Part shown: positions 39,494 to 48,756 of the stretch, in pieces
How the letters are laid out: each line of letters begins with the position of its first letter
Numbering within the stretch: the stretch's first letter is position 1
Source: Acinetobacter calcoaceticus
Lineage (GTDB): Bacteria; Pseudomonadota; Gammaproteobacteria; Pseudomonadales; Moraxellaceae
Assembly (NCBI RefSeq): GCF_004345325.1
Contig: NZ_SLVJ01000007.1
Coordinates: 88,237 to 152,236, forward strand
Direction: 5' to 3'
DNA length: 64,000 nucleotides
Made by a program: the position numbers and the translations under genes
The notes under the pieces: generated by a model
The model's input: only the letters and a program-made list of their open reading frames with translations
Told to the model about the DNA's origin: nothing
Database searches by the model: none

Positions 39494-40327
39494 ATGTCGC
39501 AGCGATCCCGAGTGCTGCCAGGATTCGGTCTGTCTTTAGGCTTTACCCTTGCGTATTTGTCTTTAATCGTCCTCATTCCATTATCAGCGGTTTTTATAAA
39601 ATCCCTTGGTATAGGATGGGATGGTTTTTGGGAGATTCTCAGTTCTGAGCGTATCTTAAAGTCCTTACAACTCAGCTTTAGCACCGCACTGTTAGCAGCA
39701 TTGATCAATGTTATCTTCGGTTTATTACTGGCATGGTGTTTGGTGCGTTATAACTTTCCAGGTAAACGGATTGTGGATGCCTTGGTCGATCTACCCTTTG
39801 CCCTGCCGACTGCAGTAGCAGGGATTGCATTGACCTCGCTTTATGCACCTACAGGCTGGATCGGTCAATATCTAGAACATTGGCAGATCAAAGTCGCCTA
39901 TAGCCCTACCGGGATTACCCTTGCCTTGATCTTTATTGGTATTCCTTTTGTGGTGCGTACTGTACAACCGGTGCTCAGTGATTTTGAAACTGAACTTGAA
40001 GAAGCCGCCTCTGCATTGGGTGCGAATCGCTGGCAAATCGTGACACGAGTTATTTTCCCCGTTCTGGCTCCTGCCTTGCTGACCGGTTTTGCATTGGCCT
40101 TTGCGCGTGGGGTGGGTGAATATGGTTCAGTCATCTTTATCGCGGGTAATCAGCCTTTTTATACCGAGATTGCGCCCTTGATGATTATTTCTCGCTTGGA
40201 GGAATATGACTATGCAGGCGCAACCACCATTGCAGTGATTATGCTGGTGCTTTCCTTTGTAATTTTATTCCTCATTAACCTACTTCAAGCCTGGATGAGT
40301 CGCCGTACCGGGAGAACTGCACGATGA
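39494..40327 (+). CDS. cysT: Sulfate ABC transporter permease CysT
   Basis: Membrane subunit (also called CysU) of the sulfate/thiosulfate importer, 277 residues with about six spans. It has [40 protein letters not shown], the EAA loop [21 protein letters not shown] that docks on CysA, and [16 protein letters not shown]. The ATG is at 39494, with a GAGG site in the leader. Its last four bases overlap cysW, as typical of coupled permease genes. Confidence 0.95.
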   Translation: MSQRSRVLPGFGLSLGFTLAYLSLIVLIPLSAVFIKSLGIGWDGFWEILSSERILKSLQLSFSTALLAALINVIFGLLLAWCLVRYNFPGKRIVDALVDLPFALPTAVAGIALTSLYAPTGWIGQYLEHWQIKVAYSPTGITLALIFIGIPFVVRTVQPVLSDFETELEEAASALGANRWQIVTRVIFPVLAPALLTGFALAFARGVGEYGSVIFIAGNQPFYTEIAPLMIISRLEEYDYAGATTIAVIMLVLSFVILFLINLLQAWMSRRTGRTAR

Positions 40328-41214
40328 GCTTAAATACCTCTAGCAATGCTTTAGCTGAGAAACTGCAGTCACGCGATGCCACACGAGAACCGCTTGTGGT
40401 ACGAAACATCTTGATTGCAATTGCGCTGATTTTCTTTTTGGCTTGTTTGATCCTGCCATTAATCTTGGTGTTTGTAGAAGCCTTTAAACAAGGAATGGGC
40501 GTCTACTTTGAAGCCTTGATCAATCCCGATACCTTATCTGCGGTAAAACTGACCTTGATCACGGCTGCAATCGCTGTACCGCTTAACGTGGTGTTTGGTG
40601 TCGCTGCGGCATGGTGTGTAGCGAAGTTTAACTTCCGTGGTAAGGCCATATTGACCACGATTATCGACATGCCATTTTCAGTATCACCTGTGATCGCAGG
40701 TTTGATGTTGGTGCTAATCTTTGGTACCCAAGGTTGGATGGGTGGATGGTTGATGGAAAATGATATTAAGATCCTTTATGCCACGCCTGCCATCGTGATT
40801 GCCACTATCTTTATTACAGTACCTTTTGTGGCACGTGAATTGATTCCGTTAATGGAAGCCCAAGGGACCGAGGAAGAAGAAGCCGCCATCGTACTCGGTG
40901 CTTCTGGTTGGCAAACCTTTTTCAAAGTCACCTTGCCCAATATCAAATGGGGTTTGATTTACGGTGTGATCTTGTGTAATGCCCGAGCGATGGGTGAATT
41001 TGGTGCCGTATCGGTGGTCTCAGGACATATCCGTGGTGAAACCAATACCCTGCCGCTGCATGTGGAAATTCTGTATAACGAATATACCTTTAGTGCGGCA
41101 TTCGCAGTATCTTCACTGTTGGCTCTACTTGCCATCGTGACGCTGATACTTAAAACATGGGTTGAATACCGTCAAGAAAAACTCAACCGCTCTCAACAAG
41201 ATTCAAGTGTTTGA
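40324..41214 (+). CDS. cysW: Sulfate ABC transporter permease CysW
   Basis: Second membrane subunit of the sulfate importer, 296 residues. It has [71 protein letters not shown] as part of the EAA loop, and [21 protein letters not shown], which is characteristic of CysW. Its ATG overlaps the cysT stop by four bases, and it ends 14 bases before cysA. Confidence 0.95.
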   Translation: MSLNTSSNALAEKLQSRDATREPLVVRNILIAIALIFFLACLILPLILVFVEAFKQGMGVYFEALINPDTLSAVKLTLITAAIAVPLNVVFGVAAAWCVAKFNFRGKAILTTIIDMPFSVSPVIAGLMLVLIFGTQGWMGGWLMENDIKILYATPAIVIATIFITVPFVARELIPLMEAQGTEEEEAAIVLGASGWQTFFKVTLPNIKWGLIYGVILCNARAMGEFGAVSVVSGHIRGETNTLPLHVEILYNEYTFSAAFAVSSLLALLAIVTLILKTWVEYRQEKLNRSQQDSSV

Positions 41215-41228
41215 TCAGGAATGTACAC

Positions 41229-42290
41229 ATGAGTATTCAAGTTAAAAATATCGAAAAAAACTTTGGTGCCTTTCATGCACTGAACAATATCTCACTGGAC
41301 TTTCCTGAAGGTCAGTTGGTTGCATTATTGGGACCCTCTGGCTGCGGTAAAACCACCTTATTGCGTATTATTGCGGGCTTAGAAAGCGCTGATGGCGGCC
41401 AAGTCATCTTAGAAGGCCAAGACGCCACCTATACCCATGTCCGCGAACGTCAGGTCGGTTTTGTATTTCAGCACTATGCGTTGTTCCGACATATGACGGT
41501 ATATGACAATATCGCATTTGGACTCCGGGTTCGTCCGCGCGCGACACGTCCATCAGAAAATGAGATCAAAAAACGGGTGACCCGCTTACTTGATTTGGTG
41601 CAGTTGGGCTTTTTGGCTGACCGCTATCCTGCACAATTGTCAGGTGGTCAACGGCAACGTATCGCTTTAGCCCGAGCCTTGGCGGTTGAGCCACGGGTAT
41701 TGCTGCTTGATGAACCCTTTGGTGCCCTAGATGCCAAAGTGCGTAAAGAGTTACGTCGCTGGTTACGAACCTTACATGACGAGCTACATATCACCTCAAT
41801 CTTCGTCACCCATGACCAAGAAGAAGCACTCGAAGTTGCCGATCAAATCGTAGTGATGAACAAGGGCAATATTGAACAAATAGGCTCACCACGAGAAGTT
41901 TATGAAAAACCAGCCACACCTTTTGTATTTGATTTCTTAGGTCAGGCCAATCGATTTGAAGCTGAAAACCGCCAAGGTGTGATGCATATGGGTGATGATC
42001 GGATCAAATTAACAGAACAGCAACAAGCTCCTATAGGCAAAGTCATTGCCTTTGCCCGCCCGAATGAATTAAAGATTTATGCGCAGCCCACTGAAAATAC
42101 CATTCAAGCTGTGTTTTTAAGAGAACTTTGGATCGCAGGTAAAGTCGTAACTGAATTACAAGCACGTAATGGTCAATTGATTGAAATCGAACTCAGTCCA
42201 GATCAAGCCCAATTACACCAGTTCCGACCAAACCAAAATGTATGGATCAGCCCAACAAAATTACATTTTTTTGCTGATCAAACTGCATAA
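41229..42290 (+). CDS. cysA: Sulfate ABC transporter ATPase CysA
   Basis: ATPase energising sulfate/thiosulfate import, 353 residues. It has Walker [11 protein letters not shown]-loop [22 protein letters not shown], signature [15 protein letters not shown], Walker [17 protein letters not shown] and switch His VTHDQEEA, plus a C-terminal TOBE-like regulatory part with LGQANRFE. I use the ATG at 41229, which has AGGA eight bases upstream; an upstream TTG overlaps cysW. It is last of sbp-cysT-cysW-cysA. Confidence 0.95.
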   Translation: MSIQVKNIEKNFGAFHALNNISLDFPEGQLVALLGPSGCGKTTLLRIIAGLESADGGQVILEGQDATYTHVRERQVGFVFQHYALFRHMTVYDNIAFGLRVRPRATRPSENEIKKRVTRLLDLVQLGFLADRYPAQLSGGQRQRIALARALAVEPRVLLLDEPFGALDAKVRKELRRWLRTLHDELHITSIFVTHDQEEALEVADQIVVMNKGNIEQIGSPREVYEKPATPFVFDFLGQANRFEAENRQGVMHMGDDRIKLTEQQQAPIGKVIAFARPNELKIYAQPTENTIQAVFLRELWIAGKVVTELQARNGQLIEIELSPDQAQLHQFRPNQNVWISPTKLHFFADQTA

Positions 42291-42345
42291 ACACATTAAG
42301 GATAAATCTTTTTAGGATTTATCAAGCATAAGGTATGAATCCAAA

Positions 42346-43275
42346 ATGAATTTTCAACAATTAAGAATAATTCGAGAAACCGTCAGACAGAACTTCAACT
42401 TAACTGAAGCCTCTGCTGCACTGTATACCTCTCAATCTGGGGTGAGTAAGCACATCAAAGATTTAGAAGATGAATTAGGGGTGCAACTGTTTGTACGTAA
42501 AGGTAAACGCTTATTGGGCTTAACCGAACCAGGTCAGGCGCTGCTCAGCATTGTGGAAAGAATGTTGGTTGATGCTGACAATATCAAACGTTTAGCCGAT
42601 GACTTTAATAAAGTTGATGAAGGTATATTGACTGTAGCCACAACCCATACTCAAGCGCGTTATGTCTTGCCTTTAATCGTCAATGCATTCAAAAAGTCAT
42701 TTCCTAAAGTCCACCTGATTCTACAACAGGCCAGTCCTACAGAAATTGCAGAGCTATTGGCCTTGGGACTCGCTGATATAGGGATCGCAACAGAATCATT
42801 GACCACAGAAGACAATCTGGCCAGTGTGCCTTATTACGATTGGAAGCATTGCATCATTACTCCGCAAGACCATCCATTAAGTCAGATGAAGCCTGAAGAG
42901 ATTACTTTAGAAATACTGGCTGAATATCCGATCATTACCTATCACGGCGGATTTACGGGCCGTTCTAAGATCGATCAAGCCTTTGAGCAAGCCAACCTCA
43001 ATGTCAATATCGTTATGTCTGCTTTGGATGCCGATGTCATTAAAACCTATGTTGAATTGGGTATGGGCATCGGAATCGTTAACAATGTCGCCTACGATAC
43101 TGAGCGTGATCATCGCCTCAAACAGATTGACACCGATATTTTTGGCGTCAACACCACTTGGATCGCCGTGCGTAAAGGTCATTTATTGCGTGGCTATGGC
43201 TATGAATTTATCGCGCTATGTGCACCAGATGCGGATGTCAAAGCATTGAAAAAAGTCGCCTATCCTGATGATTAG
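42346..43275 (+). CDS. CysB-like LysR-type regulator
   Basis: LysR-family activator of sulfur assimilation, 309 residues, in the CysB/Cbl group. The N-terminal winged helix is FNLTEASAALYTSQSGVSKHIKDLEDELG, and the effector domain starts near LTVATTHTQARYVLP with TYHGGFTGRSKID typical of the CysB subgroup, which senses acetylserine. Its position directly after cysA supports control of this cluster, perhaps together with a CysB elsewhere. It may be either cysB or cbl; I cannot choose. A strong terminator follows. Confidence 0.9.
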   Translation: MNFQQLRIIRETVRQNFNLTEASAALYTSQSGVSKHIKDLEDELGVQLFVRKGKRLLGLTEPGQALLSIVERMLVDADNIKRLADDFNKVDEGILTVATTHTQARYVLPLIVNAFKKSFPKVHLILQQASPTEIAELLALGLADIGIATESLTTEDNLASVPYYDWKHCIITPQDHPLSQMKPEEITLEILAEYPIITYHGGFTGRSKIDQAFEQANLNVNIVMSALDADVIKTYVELGMGIGIVNNVAYDTERDHRLKQIDTDIFGVNTTWIAVRKGHLLRGYGYEFIALCAPDADVKALKKVAYPDD

Positions 43276-43325
43276 TTGCGCGAACTGAACCTCAGCATTG
43301 GGGCATCCGCCACTTGCACTAAACC

Positions 43326-43354
43326 AAAAAAAACGAGCCTAAGCTCGTTTTTTT
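43326..43354. terminator. Bidirectional terminator between the CysB-like gene and the barrel gene
   Basis: AAACGAGC-CTAA-GCTCGTTT with A- and T-runs on both sides, placed between two convergent genes. Confidence 0.88.
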
Positions 43355-43380
43355 ACACTTGAAATTTTACGTTCTCACAC

Positions 43381-44130
43381 TTACCAGTAGAAGTTTAGGC
43401 CAACTTTACCTACTGGCATCCACTCATACTTGCTATCGTTGCTAATTTTTCTAGCTTCGTTGTTGACTGCATCTTGGGCAGAGGTATTATTACCTTCTAC
43501 AGGAGATAGGTTATATTGATTTAAATTGACTTCTGGGTTGCCAGTATAGTACGCACCGACTTCGCCAAATACACCCCAGTTTTTATTAAACTTCGGTGCA
43601 ATACCTAAACCGACATAAGGTGCGATGTCATTTTTATAGGCCATCTTACCTTTAACACCACCTTCTTGGCCTGCTTGAGCCAATTGATAGCTACCACCAT
43701 CGATCTTAAGTGTACCACCATCGCCAATACGTTTCTTTAGATCATAATCATTGTCTAAATAACCTACACCAGCTGCAAGATAGAAACTATTTGCAAAGGT
43801 ATTGGTACTTGCGCCAAAAGGACGAAGTTCCGCATTTAAATAGGCAGTTTTATTGTTCATTTCCATGTCGTATTTAGTACCATTTACAGATACGTCATCA
43901 CGCCAAGAGATATCCCCACCGTTATAACCCAAAGCTAAACCTACGTATGGGTTTACATTCCATAGTAGAGCACCACCGTAGCCCGTAGTACCCACTTCAG
44001 CACGAACGCCAGAAGGGATTAATTGGTTGGCTTCGAATACATTGCCACTACGGACAATTTGTGAATCAGCCATAGCCATAGCGGACATAGACAACGCAGT
44101 AGTTACAACAGCAATTTTTAACACGTTCAT
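43381..44130 (-). CDS. Outer-membrane beta-barrel protein, OmpW-like
   Basis: A 249-residue precursor with a signal peptide (cleavage after AMA near residue 21). The mature part has alternating amphipathic strands and ends in VGLNFYW, an aromatic C-terminal signal for BAM-assisted insertion. VNPYVGLALGYNGGDI and NDIAPYVGLGIAPKFNKNWGVFGEVGAYY resemble small (8-strand) OmpW/OprF-like barrels. Pore specificity is unknown. The second ATG (44128-44130) is preferred because GAGG lies eight bases ahead; the first, at 44136, is only two bases from it. It is divergent from dapD. Confidence 0.8.
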   Translation of the reverse strand: MNVLKIAVVTTALSMSAMAMADSQIVRSGNVFEANQLIPSGVRAEVGTTGYGGALLWNVNPYVGLALGYNGGDISWRDDVSVNGTKYDMEMNNKTAYLNAELRPFGASTNTFANSFYLAAGVGYLDNDYDLKKRIGDGGTLKIDGGSYQLAQAGQEGGVKGKMAYKNDIAPYVGLGIAPKFNKNWGVFGEVGAYYTGNPEVNLNQYNLSPVEGNNTSAQDAVNNEARKISNDSKYEWMPVGKVGLNFYW

Positions 44131-44432
44131 AAACATTTCCTCAATATAGTGAGCTTTTTTAATCGTTCATCATTTATGTTTCAGGCCCGAATCAAATAAT
44201 AAACGACAGTAAAGATTTGTTTAAGAATTTATTGAGTAGTTTTTGTTATTTTTTGATACAATTGAGCATTAGATCATGTTTTTAAACAAATTTTAATATT
44301 AATTCCGACCAAAAAGCATACAATAGTGTACTTTAATGCCACAATCCCAACGTACTCCGAGTACAAGTTTAATTTTTAACGACTCTACGGAAATTTAGTG
44401 TAAAATCTTAAAAATTTTTTGGAAGGAAGAAC
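44131..44432. other. AT-rich divergent control region of the barrel gene and dapD
   Basis: A 302-base gap. It should hold both promoters. A TACAAT at 44319-44324 could be a dapD -10, but its -35 (ATATTA area) is poor. I see no defined operator. Confidence 0.3.
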
Positions 44433-45254
44433 ATGACTCAGCTTTCTACGATTATTGAGCAAGCCTTTGAAGATCGCGCAAATTTTACAGCAAGTGATTG
44501 CACTGCAGAGATCCGTACTGCTGTTGAACAGGCCATCGCAGGTTTGGACAATGGTACATTGCGTGTAGCAGAAAAAATTAATGGCGAGTGGATTGTCCAT
44601 CAATGGTTAAAAAAAGCGGTTCTATTATCATTCAAATTGAATGACAATAAACCGATCGAATCAGGTGATATACGTTTCTACGACAAAGTAGATACTAAAT
44701 TTGCTGATTGGACAGATGAACAATTTAAAGCATCTGGTGTTCGTGTTGTTCCACCTGCTGTAGCACGTAAAGGCAGTTTCCAAGCCAAAAATGTGGTATT
44801 GATGCCTTCTTATGTCAATATTGGTGCTTATGTCGATGAAGGCACCATGGTTGATACTTGGGCTACCGTGGGTTCATGTGCCCAAATTGGTAAAAACGTC
44901 CATCTTTCAGGTGGTGTAGGGATCGGTGGTGTACTAGAGCCGTTACAAGCCAACCCAACCATTATTGAAGATAACTGCTTTATCGGTGCACGTTCTGAAA
45001 TTGTTGAAGGTGTAATCGTAGAAGAAGGTTCTGTGATTTCTATGGGCGTTTATATCGGTCAATCGACCCGTATTTATGACCGTGAAACCGGTGAGATTCA
45101 CTATGGTCGCGTACCTGCGGGTTCTGTGGTCGTATCTGGTAGCTTGCCATCTAAAGATGGTCGCTATAGCTTATATGCTGCGATTATCGTGAAAAAAGTG
45201 GATGCACAAACCCGTGCCAAAACCAGCTTAAACGATTTACTCCGCGAAGACTAA
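44433..45254 (+). CDS. dapD: 2,3,4,5-tetrahydropyridine-2,6-dicarboxylate N-succinyltransferase
   Basis: Succinyl-CoA-dependent step of lysine and diaminopimelate synthesis, linking to peptidoglycan. The 273-residue protein has an N-terminal helical domain and a left-handed beta-helix of hexapeptide repeats (about residues 100-235): [40 protein letters not shown] and [12 protein letters not shown]. The ATG at 44433 has GGAAGG six bases upstream. It is followed by a near-perfect terminator. Confidence 0.97.
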   Translation: MTQLSTIIEQAFEDRANFTASDCTAEIRTAVEQAIAGLDNGTLRVAEKINGEWIVHQWLKKAVLLSFKLNDNKPIESGDIRFYDKVDTKFADWTDEQFKASGVRVVPPAVARKGSFQAKNVVLMPSYVNIGAYVDEGTMVDTWATVGSCAQIGKNVHLSGGVGIGGVLEPLQANPTIIEDNCFIGARSEIVEGVIVEEGSVISMGVYIGQSTRIYDRETGEIHYGRVPAGSVVVSGSLPSKDGRYSLYAAIIVKKVDAQTRAKTSLNDLLRED

Positions 45255-45268
45255 GTCTTTCCAAATCA

Positions 45269-45306
45269 AGTCTCTTCGCTCAGATCTGAGCGAAGAGACT
45301 TTTTTG
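45269..45306 (+). terminator. Terminator of dapD, a perfect 32-base palindrome
   Basis: AGTCTCTTCGCTCAGA / TCTGAGCGAAGAGACT are continuous 16-base arms with no extra loop bases, followed by six Ts. It starts 15 bases after the dapD stop. Confidence 0.9.
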
Positions 45307-45408
45307 CTTTTCACGACTTTGTTTTTTATGTTTTGGTTTTTCTGATTAAATATTGATGCGATTGATTTTTTCAAATTTATTGCTGAATCGAATTTTGTGG
45401 TCACTGAT

Positions 45409-46119
45409 ATGTTAACGCGCCGTTCCTCTGCTATTCCTGTTTCTGACCCTTCTGCAGGGTTACGCATTACAGAGATTTTCTATTCACTCCAAGGTGAAGC
45501 CAATGCTGCGGGCTTAGCAACGGTATTTATACGCTTAACAGGATGTCCATTGCGTTGTCACTATTGCGATACCATCTATTCCTTTGAAGGTGGAGAACGC
45601 TTGTCTTTAGACAGTATTATCCAAACCGCACTGGACTATAAAACCCCCTATATCTGTGTAACAGGTGGTGAGCCTTTGGCTCAACCCAATGCGCTGCCGC
45701 TGATGACACGTCTGGCTGATTTAGGTTGTCAGATTTCACTTGAAACCAGTGGTGCCTTGGATGTATCCAAAGTTGATCCGCGTGTGTCTAAAGTTCTCGA
45801 CTTAAAAACACCCAGTTCTGGTGAGGAACGACGCAATCTGATGAGCAACATAGATCATTTAAATCCACATGATCAAATCAAATTTGTGATCTGTAATCGT
45901 GAAGACTATGAATGGTCTAAGGCGCAACTTGCCCAGTATGCCCTGCATGAGAAAGTCAGCACAGTTTGGTTTTCACCCGCATTTGCCGTTGAAAAAGGGG
46001 CCGTTGCCCTGCCTGCTTTGGCTCGCGAACTGGCACAATGGATTCTTGAAGACCACTTACCTGTCCGCTTTCAACTACAGCTACATAAACTGCTTTGGAA
46101 TGATGAAACTGGACGCTAA
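45409..46119 (+). CDS. queE: 7-carboxy-7-deazaguanine synthase
   Basis: Radical-SAM enzyme of queuosine synthesis: converts 6-carboxytetrahydropterin to 7-carboxy-7-deazaguanine. The 236-residue protein has RITEIFYSLQGEANAAG, the [4Fe-4S] motif CPLRCHYC (CX3CX2C), the SAM-binding CVTGGEPLAQP and LETSGALD. The start is uncertain: ATG 45409 or GTG 45397; neither has a clear ribosome-binding site. It is followed by queC, the next step of the same pathway, after 156 bases. Confidence 0.93.
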   Translation: MLTRRSSAIPVSDPSAGLRITEIFYSLQGEANAAGLATVFIRLTGCPLRCHYCDTIYSFEGGERLSLDSIIQTALDYKTPYICVTGGEPLAQPNALPLMTRLADLGCQISLETSGALDVSKVDPRVSKVLDLKTPSSGEERRNLMSNIDHLNPHDQIKFVICNREDYEWSKAQLAQYALHEKVSTVWFSPAFAVEKGAVALPALARELAQWILEDHLPVRFQLQLHKLLWNDETGR

Positions 46120-46275
46120 ATGCTTTTAAACATTCATATCGACTGCCCCAAAGCACCTAAACTCGATATGTTGTTTTAAACACAGCTCTATCACCCGAGC
46201 TTAGATATACTCAGTATTAAATTTTTTCAATTTGGTATTTTAAACTCAAGGTTTAAATACAATCAGGAGATTGTC

Positions 46276-46947
46276 ATGACGCGCGCGCGTGCCATCGTAT
46301 TGTTATCTGGTGGCTTAGACTCAACCACATGTTTGGCTTGGGCCCAAGCCCACTATGAATGTATCGCCATTAGCTTCATGTATGGTCAACGTTCAAACAC
46401 TGAACTCGATGCAGCTCAGGCACTGACCAAAGCTGCTGGCGTGGTACATCGCGTCATCAATATTGATCTAGGTAGTCTCGGTGGTTCTGCATTAACGGAT
46501 CATTCCATTGATATTCCTGAAGAAGAACAACAAGGCATACCGATCACTTACGTCCCAGCACGTAATACTATCTTTCTGTCTTATGCACTGGCTGCTGCTG
46601 AAGTCTATGCGGCTGAAGCCATCGTCATTGGGATTAATGCTGTTGATTATTCAGGTTATCCAGACTGCCGCCCTGAATTTATCGACGCTTTTGCCAATAT
46701 GGCACGTTTGGCCACCAAAGTCGGTGTTGAAGGTCAGGCTTTAAAAATCGAAACACCTTTGTTACATTTATCCAAAGCGAATATAATACGCTTGGGGATT
46801 GAACATGGCGTAGACTACAGTCAAACTGTGTCGTGTTATCAAGCCGATGATCAAGGACGTGCTTGTGGAAAATGTGACAGTTGTCGATTACGCAAACAAG
46901 GTTTTGCCGATGCACAGATCACTGACCCTACACGTTATATACCGTAA
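46276..46947 (+). CDS. queC: 7-cyano-7-deazaguanine synthase
   Basis: ATP-dependent formation of preQ0 from QueE product and ammonia in queuosine synthesis. The 223-residue protein has the PP-loop [63 protein letters not shown] and the zinc site [14 protein letters not shown] with four Cys. The ATG at 46276 has AGGAG in its leader. It is close to queE and 16 bases before a small exported-protein gene. Confidence 0.97.
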   Translation: MTRARAIVLLSGGLDSTTCLAWAQAHYECIAISFMYGQRSNTELDAAQALTKAAGVVHRVINIDLGSLGGSALTDHSIDIPEEEQQGIPITYVPARNTIFLSYALAAAEVYAAEAIVIGINAVDYSGYPDCRPEFIDAFANMARLATKVGVEGQALKIETPLLHLSKANIIRLGIEHGVDYSQTVSCYQADDQGRACGKCDSCRLRKQGFADAQITDPTRYIP

Positions 46948-46963
46948 TAATCAGGTAAAATTT

Positions 46964-47371
46964 ATGAAAAACTTAAAATCACGCTTAACGCTATCTGCTT
47001 TGTTCACTGCCTCTGCTTTGTTTGCAAGCACAAGCTTTGCCTCAGAAGCAGACTTACAACAAGCTTACAAAAGCGCGAATGTAAAAGCATCTTTGATTAA
47101 TGTATGTAAAGCAGAAACCAAAAAATCAGGTAAATTAACTGATGCTGAAATAGCCAAATATTGTGGCTGTGCAATCGAGTCTGACGGTAAACTCACCAAT
47201 GCACAAAAATGGGAAATCCAAAGCGCGATTAACCAAAAGAAAAGCCCTTCGACTTTAGCTTTCGTACAACAGCAAAACCAAGCATTACAGACTTGTTTTG
47301 GCCCACAGTTGACCACGAAGTTAAAAACGTTAACTGAAGAAGCAATGAAAGCAGCGCAAGCGAAAAAATAA
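46964..47371 (+). CDS. Small exported cysteine-containing protein, unknown function
   Basis: A 135-residue precursor: signal peptide (about 1-26, ending SFA), then a helical mature domain with four cysteines: one in NVCKAETKK, two in YCGCAIES (CxC spacing) and one in QTCFGPQ. It is otherwise Lys/Gln/Ala-rich. Disulfides in the periplasm are likely. I do not recognise the family. The ATG at 46964 has AGG nine bases upstream; a longer frame running back into queC is spurious. It may be transcribed with queC. Confidence 0.75.
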   Translation: MKNLKSRLTLSALFTASALFASTSFASEADLQQAYKSANVKASLINVCKAETKKSGKLTDAEIAKYCGCAIESDGKLTNAQKWEIQSAINQKKSPSTLAFVQQQNQALQTCFGPQLTTKLKTLTEEAMKAAQAKK

Positions 47372-47410
47372 TTTCTTAAACGTGGATTGAAATAAATCTA
47401 CTTAAGACTT

Positions 47411-47442
47411 AAAAATGGGCCACACAATGTGGCTCATTTTTA
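47411..47442. terminator. Terminator between the small exported-protein gene and bcp
   Basis: TGGGCCACA-CAA-TGTGGCTCA (one G-U pair) between A- and T-runs. Confidence 0.8.
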
Positions 47443-47466
47443 TGGTCTATATGGAGGACTATCCCA

Positions 47467-47931
47467 ATGTCAGTCGACAATATTCAACTCCCCGATCAAA
47501 GCTTTGCTGCCACGATCGGTGAAATCAATCTCAGCCAGATCGCAAGCGATTGGTTGGTAGTGTATTTTTACCCTAAAGACTCGACCCCTGGTTGTACCAC
47601 TCAAGCTACGGACTTTAGTCAATTTAAAGACCAATTCGATGCTCTGGGTGTCACAGTGATTGGCGTTTCACGTGACTCAGTCAAGGCGCACCAAAACTTC
47701 ACTGAGAAACAATCTCTCACGATCAACCTCATTAGTGATAAAGAGGAAGTGTTGTGTAAATTGTTTGATGTGATTAAAGAAAAAAATATGTATGGTAAAA
47801 CCGTCATGGGTATTGAACGCTCAAGCTTTGTATTTCATCAATCACAGTTAAAAAAACAATACCGTAAAGTTAAAGCCGCGGGTCATGCTGAACAATTGCT
47901 ATTGGATATTGCGGCACTACAAAAGGCTTAA
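47467..47931 (+). CDS. bcp: Thiol peroxidase, Bcp/PrxQ family
   Basis: Peroxiredoxin reducing peroxides with thioredoxin-type donors. It is 154 residues. The peroxidatic Cys lies in YPKDSTPGCTTQATDFS (about residue 43). The usual resolving Cys five residues later is replaced by Thr. The only other Cys is in EEVLCKLF (about residue 97), so it may be a 1-Cys enzyme or use that residue. The ATG is at 47467, after a GGAGGA site. Two hairpin/repeat elements follow. Confidence 0.9.
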   Translation: MSVDNIQLPDQSFAATIGEINLSQIASDWLVVYFYPKDSTPGCTTQATDFSQFKDQFDALGVTVIGVSRDSVKAHQNFTEKQSLTINLISDKEEVLCKLFDVIKEKNMYGKTVMGIERSSFVFHQSQLKKQYRKVKAAGHAEQLLLDIAALQKA

Positions 47932-47951
47932 GCTACTTTAAATGAGTCGAG

Positions 47952-48001
47952 ATATTCCCAAGACTATATCCAAAACCATATCCAAGACTATAACCAAGAT
48001 C
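47952..48001. repeat. Imperfect 12-bp tandem repeat after bcp
   Basis: Four units: ATATTCCCAAGACT, ATATCCAAAACC, ATATCCAAGACT and ATAACCAAGATC. They sit between the bcp stop and its terminator. Confidence 0.75.
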
Positions 48002-48030
48002 ATACCCATCCAATTGATGGGTATTTTTTT
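48002..48030 (+). terminator. Terminator of bcp
   Basis: ATACCCATC-CAATT-GATGGGTAT followed by seven Ts. The T-run overlaps the stop codon of the convergent argO gene. Confidence 0.85.
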
Positions 48031-48637
48031 AGAGCTGCATATTTAACAACGATATCGCAATCCCCCACATCACCATACCGATGATAACATCCAAGACTTG
48101 CCAGGCTTTTTGACTTTGAAAGACTGGACTCAACAATCGTGCCCCATAGCCCAAGCTGAAGAAGAACAACCACGAGGCTGTTACTGCCCCCAAAGCAAAA
48201 TACAGTTTTGTACTTTCATACTGCGTTGAAACTGCCCCGATTAACATCACTGTGTCTAAGTACACATGTGGGTTAAGCCAGGTCATCGCCAGACAAATCA
48301 AGATGATTTTCCATGTCTTCGTCTGCCGTACATGATCAAGCGTATTGAGCTTAGGCATGCTATAGGCTTGATAAAAATGTTGTGCCCCATACCAGAGTAG
48401 GAAAGTTGCACCAAAATATTGAGCAAATACCAACGCTTGTGGGTAATGCGAGATCAACTTGGCAAAACCCAAGACCCCGATAGCAATCAAAATGGAATCG
48501 GACAAGGCACACACCAGACACACCAAAAACACCGACTGCTTTTTTAAGCCTTGTTTAAGTACAAAGGCATTTTGTGCACCGATAGCCAAGATCAGCCCTA
48601 AGCCGACCAAAAAACCTTGAAAATAACTGTAAAGCAT
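48029..48637 (-). CDS. argO: LysE/ArgO-family amino-acid exporter
   Basis: Inner-membrane exporter of basic amino acids, 202 residues with about six membrane spans. ILAIGAQNAFVLKQG and MTWLNPHVYLDTVMLIG are family signatures and close to ArgO (arginine exporter). The start is probably the ATG at 48635-48637, although a GTG three codons earlier is possible and neither has a good ribosome-binding site. It is divergent from a LysR regulator of the ArgP/LysG type, the standard exporter-regulator pair, so arginine or lysine excess should induce it. Confidence 0.9.
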   Translation of the reverse strand: MLYSYFQGFLVGLGLILAIGAQNAFVLKQGLKKQSVFLVCLVCALSDSILIAIGVLGFAKLISHYPQALVFAQYFGATFLLWYGAQHFYQAYSMPKLNTLDHVRQTKTWKIILICLAMTWLNPHVYLDTVMLIGAVSTQYESTKLYFALGAVTASWLFFFSLGYGARLLSPVFQSQKAWQVLDVIIGMVMWGIAISLLNMQL

Positions 48638-48700
48638 AGTGAGCACACTGATGGATGAGCAAACGCAATTATCTATAATTTTTCTAAAAATTAAGTATGA

Positions 48701-48735
48701 TTAAGAAAATATAGCTTTAACTAAATTTTTCTTAA
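48701..48735. promoter_or_regulatory. Candidate ArgP-type operator between argO and argP
   Basis: Inverted repeat TTAAGAAAA ... TTTTCTTAA with a 17-base spacer, in the divergent gap. A LysR-type T-N11-A core can be placed in it. It is a plausible activator site for argO and autoregulation of argP. Confidence 0.45.
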
Positions 48736-48756
48736 GTACTTTAACAGGCTGCCCAT

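Noticed and set aside
46847..46963. Longer start for the small exported protein, running back into queC
   Set aside because: The extension would overlap queC in another frame and bury the signal peptide; ATG 46964 has its own ribosome-binding site.
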